The notes: generated from the sequence alone by a model not told the origin. Counted from the first letter of the stretch, positions 8,167 through 17,660 are shown. The stretch: 64,000 nt of DNA from Pseudomonas brenneri (GCF_007858285.1 NZ_VFIL01000010.1:1-64000), one strand, 5' to 3'. Made by a program: numbers and translations.

Positions 8167-8724
8167 TTACTGCGGCGCGTTGCCCGGCAAGAGGTGTTCC
8201 TTGAACGGAAGATCAGCGGGTACGCTGATTCCGCTGGCCAGCCACTGACTGCTCCACCCCAATATGAGGTTCTTGGACCAATCTGCAACCAATAGAAATT
8301 TTGGCACGAGACTCGACTCCTGCCACCATGCATCCTGCTGTACCGGGCCCAGGCTCAACAGCCCGACCGCAATGACCACCAGCAACGCGCCACGCGCGGC
8401 ACCAAAGGCCATGCCGAGAAATCGATCGGTCCCGGAGAGGCCGGTGACACGTATCAATTCGCCGATAAGATAATTGACCATTGCTCCCACCAGCAGCGTG
8501 GCGATGAACATGATGGCGCAGCCCGCGATGACACGAGCCGAAGGTGTTTCGATGTAGCCGGCCAGGTAAACGGCCAGGGATCCGCCGAACATCCAGGCGA
8601 CGACTCCTGCAACGATCCAGGTCAGCAGCGACAATGCTTCTTTGACGAAGCCGCGGCTTAGACTGATCAATGCGGAGATGGCGATGATGGCTACGATCGC
8701 CCAATCAACCCAGGTAAATGGCAC
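8167..8724 (-). CDS. cvpA: CvpA family membrane protein
   Basis: A 185-residue inner-membrane protein with four hydrophobic segments, beginning MPFTWVDWAIVAI. The VDW.I..I...S...G..R G(F) start is the CvpA signature. In E. coli CvpA is needed for colicin V export and bile resistance, and the gene precedes purF as here. The molecular role is not settled. Confidence 0.92.
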   Translation of the reverse strand: MPFTWVDWAIVAIIAISALISLSRGFVKEALSLLTWIVAGVVAWMFGGSLAVYLAGYIETPSARVIAGCAIMFIATLLVGAMVNYLIGELIRVTGLSGTDRFLGMAFGAARGALLVVIAVGLLSLGPVQQDAWWQESSLVPKFLLVADWSKNLILGWSSQWLASGISVPADLPFKEHLLPGNAPQ

Positions 8725-8857
8725 AGTGCAGCCTACAGACGGATAAGGCGGCGCATTTTAGCAGAGCGCCGGGCTATCGGTAAGCGGTGATTGGCGGTCC
8801 ATTGCAAATCAATAGGTTGTGGCAGGCTGCGGCCATCTCAAGACAGGCAAAAACCAA

Positions 8858-8885
8858 TGTGGGAGCGGGTTTGCCCGCTCCCACA
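8858..8885. repeat. REP-like element
   Basis: TGTGGGAGCGGG, short loop, CCCGCTCCCACA: a perfect hairpin between cvpA and the SPOR gene. Related copies are at 17565, 20831 and 40234. Confidence 0.75.
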
Positions 8886-8920
8886 CAAGCCTGCACACAC
8901 ATTTTGAGGTATTGCCAGAA

Positions 8921-9574
8921 TCAGCCACGTTCTGGCTGGAAGCGCACCACAAAACCCTTCAGATTCTGCTGGCGCCCCAACAGGTCACGCAGGCGATCCG
9001 CCTCGGCGCGTTCGATCAGCGGCCCGACAAACACCCGGTTCTTGCCATCGGCAGTACGGATATAGGCGTTATAACCTTGGCTACGCAGGGTTTTCTGCAA
9101 AGCTTCGGCACTCTCGCGATTGGACAGGCTGGCAAGCTGCACCGACCAACTGATCGGCAGGCCATTGGGATCAATACGGCTTTGGCCGACATCCGGTTTG
9201 CCTGGCGCAGCAGGCTGCGGCGCGACAGGTTTTGGTGCCGGGGCAGGCGCCGCAGGCTTGGCAGCCACGACTGGCGCAGGCTTCACCACGGGAACGCTGG
9301 GCTGAATCGGCGCCGTGGGCGCCTGCTGCTGGGCAATCTCAGCGTCAGTCGGCACCGGTTCCTCCTCGGGCAACGCCTGCGGCTCAGGCACCACCACCGG
9401 CTCGACCTGAACCTGCGGTATCACCGGGGCCTGGGGTGCAGCCGGGGCCTCAACCGTGACCTGGCGCTGCTCGTCCTGGCGAGAAAACAGCATCGGCAGG
9501 AAAATCACCGCCAATGCCACCAGCACCAGGGCTCCGACCATTCGCTGCTTGTATGCGCTATCCAGTAATGCCAT
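8921..9574 (-). CDS. SPOR domain-containing membrane protein (DedD-like)
   Basis: A 217-residue bitopic inner-membrane protein: a short cytoplasmic start (MALLDSAYKQR), one membrane segment at about 12-28, a long Pro/Ala/Val-rich periplasmic linker (about 40-135), and a C-terminal SPOR domain (about 140-217, WSVQLASLSNRESAEAL...). SPOR domains bind denuded glycan strands at the division septum, and E. coli DedD aids cell constriction. The start overlaps the end of folC by 17 bases. The name DedD rests on architecture and on the folC-dedD-cvpA-purF order. Confidence 0.88.
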   Translation of the reverse strand: MALLDSAYKQRMVGALVLVALAVIFLPMLFSRQDEQRQVTVEAPAAPQAPVIPQVQVEPVVVPEPQALPEEEPVPTDAEIAQQQAPTAPIQPSVPVVKPAPVVAAKPAAPAPAPKPVAPQPAAPGKPDVGQSRIDPNGLPISWSVQLASLSNRESAEALQKTLRSQGYNAYIRTADGKNRVFVGPLIERAEADRLRDLLGRQQNLKGFVVRFQPERG

Positions 9575-10865
9575 GTGCAGCTTCCTCCGTGGAGCGCCGG
9601 GCCAACCATTCAAGCGCCTCGGCAACACAATAAAATGATCCGAACAACAGAATCTCGTCCTCGGCCGTTGCCACCGCGCATTGAGCCTCCAACGCAGCGC
9701 TCACGCTTGCATGGGACGTCACCGTCGCCCCAAGGTTCTGCAACACCACCTGCACCTCATCAGCCGTGCGGGTGCGTGGCGTATCCAACGGGGCGACCGC
9801 CCAGGACTGCACATTACCCAACAGCGGTGCGACCACACCGTCCAGATCCTTGTCCGACAGCAGGCCGAACACCGCCAGGCGCCGACCCGCTGGCGCTTGA
9901 CGCACCAAACGACGCGCCAGGTACTGCGCAGCATGCGGGTTATGCCCGACATCCAGCAACAGGTTCAAGCGCTTGCCCTGCCATTCGAACGAACGACGAT
10001 CGAGGCGCCCAACCACTTGGGTACGCTGCAAGGTATCGGCAATCTGCCCGGCATTCCACGGCAGATCCAACAACAGGTATGCCTGCAGGGCGAGTGCAGC
10101 GTTTTCCATAGGCAGGTTCAGCAGCGGCAGGCCGTGCAGCTCGACACCCTGGCCCCGCGCGTCGACACCGCGCCACGACCATTGATCGTCAGCCACTTCC
10201 AGGGAGAAGTCCCGGCCCCGCAGGAAAAACGGGCAATCCAGTTCGCGCACCTTGTCCAGCAAGGTCTGTGGCGGATCCAGGTCACCGCACAACGCCGGCT
10301 TGCCCTGGCGGAAGATCCCGGCCTTTTCATAGGCCACGGATTCGCGGGTATCGCCCAGGTAATCAACGTGATCCACGCCAATACTGGTGACCAACGCAAG
10401 ATCGGCATCCACCACATTGACCGTGTCCAGGCGCCCGCCCAGGCCGACTTCCAGCACCACCGCATCCAGCTGTTCACGCTCGAACAGCCAGAACGCGGCC
10501 AGGGTGCCCATCTCGAAATAGGTCAGGGACGTTTCACCACGCCCGGCATCCAGCGCCGCAAAGGCTTCACACAACTGCTCATCGGTGGCTTCGACACCGT
10601 TGAGTTGCACGCGCTCGTTGTAACGCAGCAAGTGTGGCGAGCTGTAGACGCCAACCTTCAAGCCCTGGGCCTGCAGCAACGCGGCGACAAAGGCGCAGGT
10701 AGAACCCTTGCCGTTGGTGCCGGTGACCGTGATCACCCGCGGCGCAGGTCGACCCAACCCAAGGCGGGCCGCTACCTGTTGCGAGCGCTCCAGGCCCATG
10801 TCGATGGCTGACGGATGCAACTGCTCAAGGTAGGCGAGCCATTCGCCCAGGGTTCGTTGGGTCAT
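9558..10865 (-). CDS. folC: Bifunctional dihydrofolate/folylpolyglutamate synthase
   Basis: A 435-residue Mur-ligase-like enzyme that joins glutamate to dihydropteroate and then extends the folate polyglutamate tail. The ATP loop is GTNGKGS (49-55). A family metal-binding region (around EVGLGGRLD) and the C-terminal DVGHNPHA motif are present. The ATG overlaps the accD stop by 4 bases, so the two are translationally coupled, as in most gammaproteobacteria. Confidence 0.96.
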   Translation of the reverse strand: MTQRTLGEWLAYLEQLHPSAIDMGLERSQQVAARLGLGRPAPRVITVTGTNGKGSTCAFVAALLQAQGLKVGVYSSPHLLRYNERVQLNGVEATDEQLCEAFAALDAGRGETSLTYFEMGTLAAFWLFEREQLDAVVLEVGLGGRLDTVNVVDADLALVTSIGVDHVDYLGDTRESVAYEKAGIFRQGKPALCGDLDPPQTLLDKVRELDCPFFLRGRDFSLEVADDQWSWRGVDARGQGVELHGLPLLNLPMENAALALQAYLLLDLPWNAGQIADTLQRTQVVGRLDRRSFEWQGKRLNLLLDVGHNPHAAQYLARRLVRQAPAGRRLAVFGLLSDKDLDGVVAPLLGNVQSWAVAPLDTPRTRTADEVQVVLQNLGATVTSHASVSAALEAQCAVATAEDEILLFGSFYCVAEALEWLARRSTEEAAHGITG

Positions 10866-11782
10866 AGGTTTGCAGGCACCGGTGGCACCACGATTGGCTC
10901 GACAGGTGCGGCAACGTACTCAGGCGTCGGCAGGTCCATCATCTGTGCCAGCAGGTTGCCCAGGCGCGGACGCAGCTCGGAACGGGCGATGATCATGTCG
11001 ATGGCGCCGTGCTCCAGCAGGAACTCGCTGCGCTGGAAGCCTTCCGGCAGTTTTTCACGCACGGTCTGCTCGATCACGCGCGGGCCGGCAAAACCGATCA
11101 GCGCCTTCGGCTCGGCAACAATCACGTCGCCCAGCATCGCCAGGCTGGCGGAAACGCCGCCGTAGACCGGATCGGTCAGCACGGAGATGAACGGGATACC
11201 TTCTTCACGCAGACGCGCCAATACCGCAGAGGTCTTGGCCATTTGCATCAGCGAGATCAGCGCTTCCTGCATCCGCGCACCACCGGAGGCGGCGAAGCAG
11301 ATCATCGGGCAACGGTTTTCCAGGGCGTAGTTGGCGGCACGTACAAAACGCTCACCGACAATGGCACCCATGGAGCCACCCATGAAGGAAAACTCAAACG
11401 CGGACACCACCACCGGCATGCCCAACAGCTTGCCGCTGATGGAGATCAGCGCGTCTTTTTCACCGGTCTGCTTTTGCGCAGCAGTCAGGCGGTCCTTGTA
11501 CTTCTTGCCGTCGCGGAACTTGAGACGGTCCACCGGTTCCAGGTCAGCACCCAGTTCGGCACGGCCATCGGCGTCGAGGAAAATGTCGATACGGGCGCGG
11601 GCGCCGATACGCATGTGATGGTTGCACTTGGGGCAAACGTCCAGGGTCTTTTCCAGCTCCGGGCGGTACAACACCGCGTCGCAGGATGGGCACTTGTGCC
11701 ACAGACCTTCAGGGACCGAGCTTTTTTTCACCTCGGAACGCATGATCGAGGGGATCAGTTTGTCTACTAACCAGTTGCTCAT
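10862..11782 (-). CDS. accD: Acetyl-CoA carboxylase carboxyltransferase subunit beta
   Basis: The beta half of the transferase that moves CO2 from biotin to acetyl-CoA in fatty-acid synthesis. The N-terminal zinc ribbon is complete: C31, C34, C50 and C53. The crotonase-fold carboxyltransferase domain follows, with GGARMQE and GGVSASLAMLGD. I use MSNWLVDKL at 11782 (306 residues); an extension to 11815 adds non-conserved residues. Confidence 0.96.
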   Translation of the reverse strand: MSNWLVDKLIPSIMRSEVKKSSVPEGLWHKCPSCDAVLYRPELEKTLDVCPKCNHHMRIGARARIDIFLDADGRAELGADLEPVDRLKFRDGKKYKDRLTAAQKQTGEKDALISISGKLLGMPVVVSAFEFSFMGGSMGAIVGERFVRAANYALENRCPMICFAASGGARMQEALISLMQMAKTSAVLARLREEGIPFISVLTDPVYGGVSASLAMLGDVIVAEPKALIGFAGPRVIEQTVREKLPEGFQRSEFLLEHGAIDMIIARSELRPRLGNLLAQMMDLPTPEYVAAPVEPIVVPPVPANL

Positions 11783-12026
11783 GCTTTCTTTCTCCAGTAC
11801 CGGTGGCTTGAACACAGCCCCGCGTATGCCCTTGAGCTAAATTCATTGATGTGGCGATGACACCTGCAGGACGGGGTCAGACGTTCGACCAGCCATTTCC
11901 TGCACCTGCCCTCAGCCTTCCAGACAACCCGCCAGTGCGTGGCTGCCACTTCATTGGCGCCGCCCGAGGGCAACGCCGGCCTGTTTTACACAGTGGTAGT
12001 TACTGACGGCGGCAGACTGCCAGCCG
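11783..12026. other. Gap between trpF and accD
   Basis: A 244-base stretch with no supported gene. It must hold the 5' region of the accD-folC transcript. I see no convincing terminator or riboswitch fold. Confidence 0.5.
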
Positions 12027-12659
12027 TCACATCGCGCCACTGCTGCTGCGCACCGCTTGCATGAATGCGCGAATCTTGCCTGAATCCTTGATGCCCTTGC
12101 CCTGCTCCACCCCGCCGCTGACGTCCACTGCATAGGGACGCACCTGGGCAATGGCCTGGGCCACATTGTCGGCAGACAAGCCACCCGCCAGGATGATCGG
12201 CTTGCTCAAGCCCTGGGGAATCAGCGACCAGTCAAAGGCCTCGCCCGTCCCGCCAGGAATGCCCTCGACATAAGCATCGAGCAAAATCCCGCTGGCCCCG
12301 GCGTAGGCGGCGCAACTGGCGGCGATATCGTCACCCGCCTTGACCCGCAACGCCTTGATATACGGACGATGGTAGCCAGCGCACTCCTCCGGCGATTCGT
12401 CGCCATGGAACTGCAGCAGGTCCAGCGGCACGGCATCCAGGGTTTCGTTGAGCTCACAGGCGCTGGCGTTGACGAACAGCCCCACGGTGGTCACGAATGG
12501 CGGCAAACCGGCAATGATCGCCCGGGCCTGCTGCACCGTCACCGCCCGCGGGCTTTTGGCATAAAATACAAAACCGATGGCGTCAGCCCCCGCCTCGACT
12601 GCCGCCAGCGCGTCTTCCATGCGGGTAATCCCGCAAATCTTGCTGCGAACGCCTGACAT
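12027..12659 (-). CDS. trpF: Phosphoribosylanthranilate isomerase
   Basis: A 210-residue TIM-barrel enzyme of tryptophan synthesis. It carries the family motifs KICGITR near the start, with the catalytic Cys, QFHGDE in the middle and the phosphate-binding VDVSGGVE near the end with the catalytic Asp. Full length. As in other pseudomonads it sits between truA and accD, away from the remaining trp genes. Confidence 0.96.
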   Translation of the reverse strand: MSGVRSKICGITRMEDALAAVEAGADAIGFVFYAKSPRAVTVQQARAIIAGLPPFVTTVGLFVNASACELNETLDAVPLDLLQFHGDESPEECAGYHRPYIKALRVKAGDDIAASCAAYAGASGILLDAYVEGIPGGTGEAFDWSLIPQGLSKPIILAGGLSADNVAQAIAQVRPYAVDVSGGVEQGKGIKDSGKIRAFMQAVRSSSGAM

Positions 12660-12723
12660 ATCGTCGAAACCTCAGGGGGCTGTCCAGGAAAGTCCCGGAT
12701 GGTAACAAATGCTTTTCCGGGCG

Positions 12724-13548
12724 TCAGCCGCCAAGTTCAGTGAAACCTGTGAGGAAGTGTGGCCCGATGAAACGCTGCGGCAGCTCGAACTCATCGCGGT
12801 ACTCCACATCCACCAGGTACAGGCCGAACGGGTGTGCCGTCACCCCGCCAGTACGCCGGACTCGGCTCTCCAGCACCTCCCTGGCCCACTCCACCGGGCG
12901 CTCGCCAGTGCCAATGGTCATCAACACCCCGGCGATATTGCGCACCATATGGTGCAGGAACGCACCGGCGCGGATATCCAGGACAATCATCTTGCCGTGA
13001 CGTGTCACGCGCAGGTGATGGACTTCCTTGATCGGCGACTTGGCCTGACACTGGCCGGCCCGGAATGCACTGAAATCGTGGATCCCCACCAGATGCTGGG
13101 CCGCTTCGGCCATGCGTTCGGCGTCCAACGGGCGATGGTTCCAGGTGATTTCTTCGTTCAAGTGCGCCGGACGGATCTGATCGTTGTAGATCACATAACG
13201 GTAACGCCGGGCGATGGCCTTGAACCGTGCATGGAAGTGCGCCGGCATGACCTTGGCCCAACTGACGCTGACATCGTGGGGCAGATTGATATTGGCGCCC
13301 ATGACCCATGCCTTCAGCGAACGCTCGGCCTGGGTGTCAAAATGCACCACTTGCCCACAGGCATGCACGCCCGCGTCGGTGCGCCCGGCACACATCAATG
13401 AAACCGGGGAGTCGGCGACCTTCGACAGGGCCTTCTCCAGGGTTTCCTGCACGGTCGGCACGCCAGAGGCCTGGCGCTGCCAGCCGCGATAGCGCGAGCC
13501 TTTGTATTCCACGCCCAGGGCGATTCTGAAAAAGCCGGCGGCCGCCAT
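12724..13548 (-). CDS. truA: tRNA pseudouridine(38-40) synthase
   Basis: Converts U38-U40 of many tRNA anticodon arms to pseudouridine. The catalytic Asp is in CAGRTDAGVHA, and the family's RY.Y.I and AF(R)AG-type segments are present. From ATG at 13548 the protein has 274 residues. The start is uncertain: the frame stays open to TTG codons at 13578 and 13605, and homologues often have short Ala-rich N-terminal extensions. No clear ribosome-binding site precedes any candidate. The ATG lies in the loop of a strong hairpin (13538-13560). Confidence 0.93.
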   Translation of the reverse strand: MAAAGFFRIALGVEYKGSRYRGWQRQASGVPTVQETLEKALSKVADSPVSLMCAGRTDAGVHACGQVVHFDTQAERSLKAWVMGANINLPHDVSVSWAKVMPAHFHARFKAIARRYRYVIYNDQIRPAHLNEEITWNHRPLDAERMAEAAQHLVGIHDFSAFRAGQCQAKSPIKEVHHLRVTRHGKMIVLDIRAGAFLHHMVRNIAGVLMTIGTGERPVEWAREVLESRVRRTGGVTAHPFGLYLVDVEYRDEFELPQRFIGPHFLTGFTELGG

Positions 13549-13560
13549 TTCGGCGGCCGC
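13529..13560 (-). promoter_or_regulatory. Terminator-like hairpin over the truA start
   Basis: Minus strand: GCGGCCGCC, loop GAAAT, GGCGGCCGC is a perfect 9-bp stem, then four bases and five T. The truA ATG at 13548 falls in the loop, so the hairpin could block initiation or act as an attenuator for read-through from fimV. If truA starts upstream it is only coding sequence with structure. Confidence 0.5.
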
Positions 13561-13635
13561 GTTATCTATATTTGCCAAGAGCTGAGAGCCTGATGAGTTG
13601 CGCAAAGGCAGCCATTATATATGGCTTGAAGCTTT

Positions 13636-13738
13636 TTGTAGGCGCGAGCTTGCTCGCGAAAAACTCAAGAGCGCCGCGATCATCCAGGATGGGCGCGTTA
13701 TCGTTGACGACCTTCGCGAGCAAGCTCGCTCCTACAGG
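13636..13738. repeat. Paired inverted REP-like elements downstream of fimV
   Basis: TGTAGGCGCGAGCTTGCTCGCG and, about 75 bases on, its near-complement CGCGAGCAAGCTCGCTCCTACA form a head-to-head pair. The same arrangement occurs at 33124-33226 and 43949-44065. The pair can fold into one long hairpin in the fimV mRNA. Confidence 0.75.
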
Positions 13739-13753
13739 GGTTGCGCGATGGCT

Positions 13754-16300
13754 TTAGGCTAGGTTGCTGAGCATTTCCTTGGCTTCACCCCGTTGCTTTT
13801 CATCACCTTCGGTGAGGACTTCGGAAAGGATGTCGCGCGCGCCATCCGCATCGCCCATGTCGATATAGGCCTGGGCCAGGTCGAGCTTGGTGGCGACTTC
13901 ATCGGTGCCCGACAGGAAGTCGAACTCCGGCTCATCGTCGCCCTTGGCGGCATCTTCTGCGGTGAAGCTCGGCTCGATCGACGGGCTTTCCAGGCTCTGC
14001 GACAGACGTTCCAGCTCGGCGTTGACATCGTCGAGCTCCGAGGCGAAGGCGTCCGGCTTGTCCGCTGGCGCGGGCTCGTCAGCCAGGGACAGGTCGAAGT
14101 CTTCCGGCAAGTCAAAATCGTCCAGCGCGGCCGGCGTCAAGATAGGTGGCTCGACCGGCGGCAGGTCCTTCATCTGCTCTTCCAGGCCAGAGAGGAAATC
14201 GTCGTCGGACTGCGAGGCAGGCGCATCCAACTGCAAGTCGAGGTCAAAATCCGCTAGATCGTCCTCGCTGGCCTTGGTTTCGGTCTGTTGCTGCAACACC
14301 GACTCGAAGCTCAGGTCATCGACCTCGGGCGCGACCACTGCCGGTGACGCGGCTTCCAGATCATCCAGACTCAGGTCGAAGTCGGTGTCGAACGTATCGG
14401 TTTGAGGCGCGGCGGCAGGCGCCGGCTCTTCCTGGAGCAGATCCTTGACGTACTGTGCGTCCAGCGCAGCAGCGGCGACCGCCGCACTGACGCCCGCAGC
14501 CAGCACGGCCATGGCCGGGTAGCGATTTTTCAACAACTCGACCTGGGCATGGTTCTCGCCATTGGCAACCAGTTGGCGCTCCTGGCTCACGAAACCATCC
14601 TTGTCGCCCTGCTGGCCGTAGACTTCCAGCAGTTTGAGGCGCAGATCGCTGCGCTTGGGCTCCAGCTTGATCGCTTCCTCCAGCACCGCAGCCGCCTGGT
14701 TCAAGTGGCCACGATCCAGATGGGATTGGGCCTGGGCCAGGGCGTCGGCGGAGCCGGGCTCAATGATCGGCTTGCTTGGAGGTGCCATGCTGGTCGCAGG
14801 TGCAACCACAGGGGCCACGGCAACTGGAGCTGGAGCTGGAGCTGGAGCTGGAGCTGGAGCCAGCGTGACGTTTGCCGCCGGGACTTCAAGGCCTTCGAAA
14901 CTGTCCGATGGCATGTCCTGCTCAAGGTTCGAGGAGAACTCTGGCTCCTCGGCCAGCGCCCGCGCCATGCGCAGGTGTTTCTCTTCTTCCAGGCGCGCAT
15001 TGCGATGACGCGCCCACAGCAGCAGGAGCAGCAGCACCAACAGGCCGGCGGCGCCACCGATCACCCCAAGGACGATAGGGTTGGTCAGCAGCTCATTGAA
15101 TTTACCTTCGGTGCTGGCAACTTCTGCCGGCTCTGCCGGTTTTTCCACTGGTGCAACCACAGGCGCTTCAGCTGCGGGCGCTGCAGGTATAGCCGGTACC
15201 GCAGCCAGCTCGGCTGGCATGACCGCAGGCTGCGCCGGGGTGCCGCCTTCGGCTTGCAACTTGGCCAGTTGATTGTTCTTGAGTTCGATCAGCCGCTGCA
15301 GCTTGTCCAACTGACTTTGCAGGTCAGTCATGCGGCTTTTCAGCTCTTCGTTTTCGCGGCGGGTCGAGTCCAGGCTTTCCTGGGTCACCGCCAGCTTGTT
15401 GCTCAAAGCCTTGCTATCGCCTGCGGCGCCTTTGACACCGGCCTTGGCGGCCTCGGCCGAGACCAGGCTCAGGTTGTCCTTGGCGGCCGTCTGCGACGGC
15501 GCTGCGCCGGCCTGGGTGCGTTTGGTGGCGTCCAGTTGCTGGCGCCCCGCCGCTTGATTGGTGGCACCGCGACGGCCCTGACGCCAGGCCGCATTCTGCG
15601 CAGTCACTTCGGCAATCGCCTGGGGTTGCGGCAGGCTGGTGCTCTGGACCGGATCTGGCAGGCGCAGCACCTGGCCAGTTTTCATGCGGTTGATATTACC
15701 GTCGACAAAGGCCCCCGGGTTCAACGCCTGGATCGCCAGCATGGTCTGCTGGATCGAGCCGCCATTGCGGTTTTTCGCAGCGATTTCCCATAGCGTGTCG
15801 CGAGAAGTCGTGGTGTGTTCAGCAGCCTTGCTGACGCTGGTGGCAGCAGGCGTGGCAAGACGCGGTGCCGGGGCACTGGCCTGCGGGGCCTTTTGCTCGA
15901 ACTTGGCCGGGTCCAGCAATACGCTGTAGTCACGCATCAATCGGCCATTGGGCCATTGCACCTGCAACAGGAAGCGCACGTAGGAATCGGGCAACGGCTT
16001 GCTGGAAGTCACGCGAACCACACTGCGACCACTGCTGTTGAGCACTGGGGTAAAGGTCAGCTCATCAAGGAACGCCTGACGATCGACACCCGCATCCACA
16101 AAGGCCTGGGAAGACGCGAGGCTAGGCACGATATCGGAGGCAGTCAGCCCACCCACGTCGAGCAACTCGATCTCCACCGACAGCGGCTGGTTCAACTTCG
16201 ACTTGAGGGTCATCTCCCCAAGTTGCAGGGCTTGCGCCATACCGGAGGACAGCGCCGAGGCGGCCGCTATTGCTAACACCAGTTTGCGAACTTGAACCAT
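13754..16300 (-). CDS. fimV: FimV-like polar hub / LysM peptidoglycan-binding protein
   Basis: An 848-residue inner-membrane protein that organises the cell pole and type IV pilus assembly and twitching in Pseudomonas. Order: signal peptide 1-24, FimV N-terminal region to about 130, LysM at about 161-216, coiled coil at about 320-385 (ESLDSTRRENEELKSRM...), one membrane helix (VLGVIGGAAGLLVLLLLLLW), a Pro/Ala and acidic region, and the conserved FimV C-terminal TPR-like domain ending KEMLSNLA. The start is ATG at 16300; further upstream codons are not FimV-like. A six-copy hexamer repeat encodes an (AP)n run. Size and neighbours (asd upstream, truA downstream) match P. aeruginosa fimV. Confidence 0.95.
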   Translation of the reverse strand: MVQVRKLVLAIAAASALSSGMAQALQLGEMTLKSKLNQPLSVEIELLDVGGLTASDIVPSLASSQAFVDAGVDRQAFLDELTFTPVLNSSGRSVVRVTSSKPLPDSYVRFLLQVQWPNGRLMRDYSVLLDPAKFEQKAPQASAPAPRLATPAATSVSKAAEHTTTSRDTLWEIAAKNRNGGSIQQTMLAIQALNPGAFVDGNINRMKTGQVLRLPDPVQSTSLPQPQAIAEVTAQNAAWRQGRRGATNQAAGRQQLDATKRTQAGAAPSQTAAKDNLSLVSAEAAKAGVKGAAGDSKALSNKLAVTQESLDSTRRENEELKSRMTDLQSQLDKLQRLIELKNNQLAKLQAEGGTPAQPAVMPAELAAVPAIPAAPAAEAPVVAPVEKPAEPAEVASTEGKFNELLTNPIVLGVIGGAAGLLVLLLLLLWARHRNARLEEEKHLRMARALAEEPEFSSNLEQDMPSDSFEGLEVPAANVTLAPAPAPAPAPAPVAVAPVVAPATSMAPPSKPIIEPGSADALAQAQSHLDRGHLNQAAAVLEEAIKLEPKRSDLRLKLLEVYGQQGDKDGFVSQERQLVANGENHAQVELLKNRYPAMAVLAAGVSAAVAAAALDAQYVKDLLQEEPAPAAAPQTDTFDTDFDLSLDDLEAASPAVVAPEVDDLSFESVLQQQTETKASEDDLADFDLDLQLDAPASQSDDDFLSGLEEQMKDLPPVEPPILTPAALDDFDLPEDFDLSLADEPAPADKPDAFASELDDVNAELERLSQSLESPSIEPSFTAEDAAKGDDEPEFDFLSGTDEVATKLDLAQAYIDMGDADGARDILSEVLTEGDEKQRGEAKEMLSNLA
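14824..14860. repeat. Hexanucleotide tandem repeat (CTGGAG)6 inside fimV
   Basis: Six uninterrupted copies of CTGGAG on the plus strand encode alternating Ala-Pro in FimV. The unit is two codons, so copy-number change keeps the frame and only alters linker length. Confidence 0.85.
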
Positions 16301-16462
16301 AGCCTCTTCCTTTGTTTGAACACTCCTCGGCCTGCGAGAAGGTTGGGTACCGCTGCCATTCGGCATCGCGAGCCGATAGGTCACCGACGCGCAACTTTTC
16401 CTGCATGGGGCCAAGCATAGCGCTTAGCTAGAATCAATCTACAAATTGCCGCCAAGTATCTT

Positions 16463-17473
16463 TTACACAAGGTGTTTTATCAACAACTGTGCCAGCTGCA
16501 CCGCGTTAAGTGCAGCGCCTTTACGTACGTTATCTGACGTCAGCCACAAGTTTAGTTCCGCCGGGTCGTCAATACCGGCACGCACCCGGCCCACATAGAC
16601 CACGTCCTGACCGACCGCATCCCCAACAGCTGTAGGGTAATCGCCCTCTTCCACCAGTTCGATGCCCGGTGCTGCCTCCAACACGCGACTGACTGCGCCA
16701 AGGTCCACAGCAGACGCCAGTTGCAGGGACACGCTCAGGCTATCGCCAAAAAACACTGGAGCTTGAACACATGTCGCGGAAATTTTCAGTAACGGTAATT
16801 CAAGCAGTGTGCGCAACTCGTGGACCAGGCGCTTCTCCAGGTTGGTATGGCCCTGGGCATCGGGCGTGCCGACCTGGGCCAGCAGGTTGAACGCCATCTG
16901 CCGATCAAAGAACTTGGGCTCCAGGGGCCGCACATTCAGCAGCTCGGCGGTTTGCCGGGCCAACTCGCTGACGGCCTCACGGCCTTGGGCAGACACCGCC
17001 AGATTGGCGGTGACGCTGACACGCTGGATATCCAGCAGGCCGCGCAGCGGCGCAAGGACCACCGCCAGGTGAGTCGCGCAAGGACTTGGGCTGGCGAGCT
17101 GGAAGGGCTTTTTCAAGCCGTCCAGTACCTGGGCATTGGCTTCCGGCACCACCTGGGGTGCCTGTTCGGCCGATAGCGCGCCGGACAGGTCGATCAACGA
17201 GCAGCCGGCCGCAGTGGCGCGCGGGGCAAAACTCAAGGTGACCGCCGGGCCTGCGACGAAAAACGCCAGTTGTACCTTGCTGAAATCAAACTCATCGACT
17301 TCCCGCACCCGCACATTCTTGCCGCGAAACGGCACCGAGGCACCGGCCGACTCGCTGCTGGCCAGCAGGTGCAGGGTGCCGACCGGGAAATCCAGCTCTT
17401 CGAGGATCTGCACCAGGGTTTCGCCAACCGTGCCGGTGGCGCCGATCACGGCGATATCAAAGGTCTGGGTCAT
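16463..17473 (-). CDS. Aspartate-semialdehyde dehydrogenase paralogue (usg-type)
   Basis: A 336-residue Asd-family protein beginning MTQTFDIAVIGATGTVGET, an NADP Rossmann loop. A cysteine in SPSPCATH occupies the place of the catalytic Cys. The C-terminal LWLTSDNVRKGAALNAVQLA is family-typical. It differs strongly from the true asd just upstream (17714-18826). E. coli Usg is the non-catalytic counterpart. I start at 17473; a longer frame to 17536 has no motif support. Whether it is an enzyme or has another role is open. Confidence 0.85.
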   Translation of the reverse strand: MTQTFDIAVIGATGTVGETLVQILEELDFPVGTLHLLASSESAGASVPFRGKNVRVREVDEFDFSKVQLAFFVAGPAVTLSFAPRATAAGCSLIDLSGALSAEQAPQVVPEANAQVLDGLKKPFQLASPSPCATHLAVVLAPLRGLLDIQRVSVTANLAVSAQGREAVSELARQTAELLNVRPLEPKFFDRQMAFNLLAQVGTPDAQGHTNLEKRLVHELRTLLELPLLKISATCVQAPVFFGDSLSVSLQLASAVDLGAVSRVLEAAPGIELVEEGDYPTAVGDAVGQDVVYVGRVRAGIDDPAELNLWLTSDNVRKGAALNAVQLAQLLIKHLV

Positions 17474-17564
17474 GGGGGCTGCCTCGGGCATTGCGGGGGG
17501 GAGCGGCACTTTACCGGGTGGTTGGGGGTGAGGCAATTAACCCAGGTTTTGTGGTGTGGCTGAT

Positions 17565-17649
17565 GGCCCTTTCGCGAGCAAGCCCGCTCCCACATTTTGA
17601 TGTGTGAATGCAATCAAATGTGAAGCGGGCTTGCTCGCGAAAGAGCCCT
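17565..17649. repeat. Paired REP-like elements between the two asd genes
   Basis: CTTTCGCGAGCAAGCCCGCT and, inverted about 50 bases away, AGCGGGCTTGCTCGCGAAAG. The spacer carries ACATTTTGATGTGTGAATG, which also occurs in close form in the pair at 40234. Confidence 0.8.
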
Positions 17650-17660
17650 AAAGAGCAATA

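Noticed and set aside
14402..15793. A 463-codon plus-strand frame
   Set aside because: Antisense to fimV, with no ribosome site or domain.
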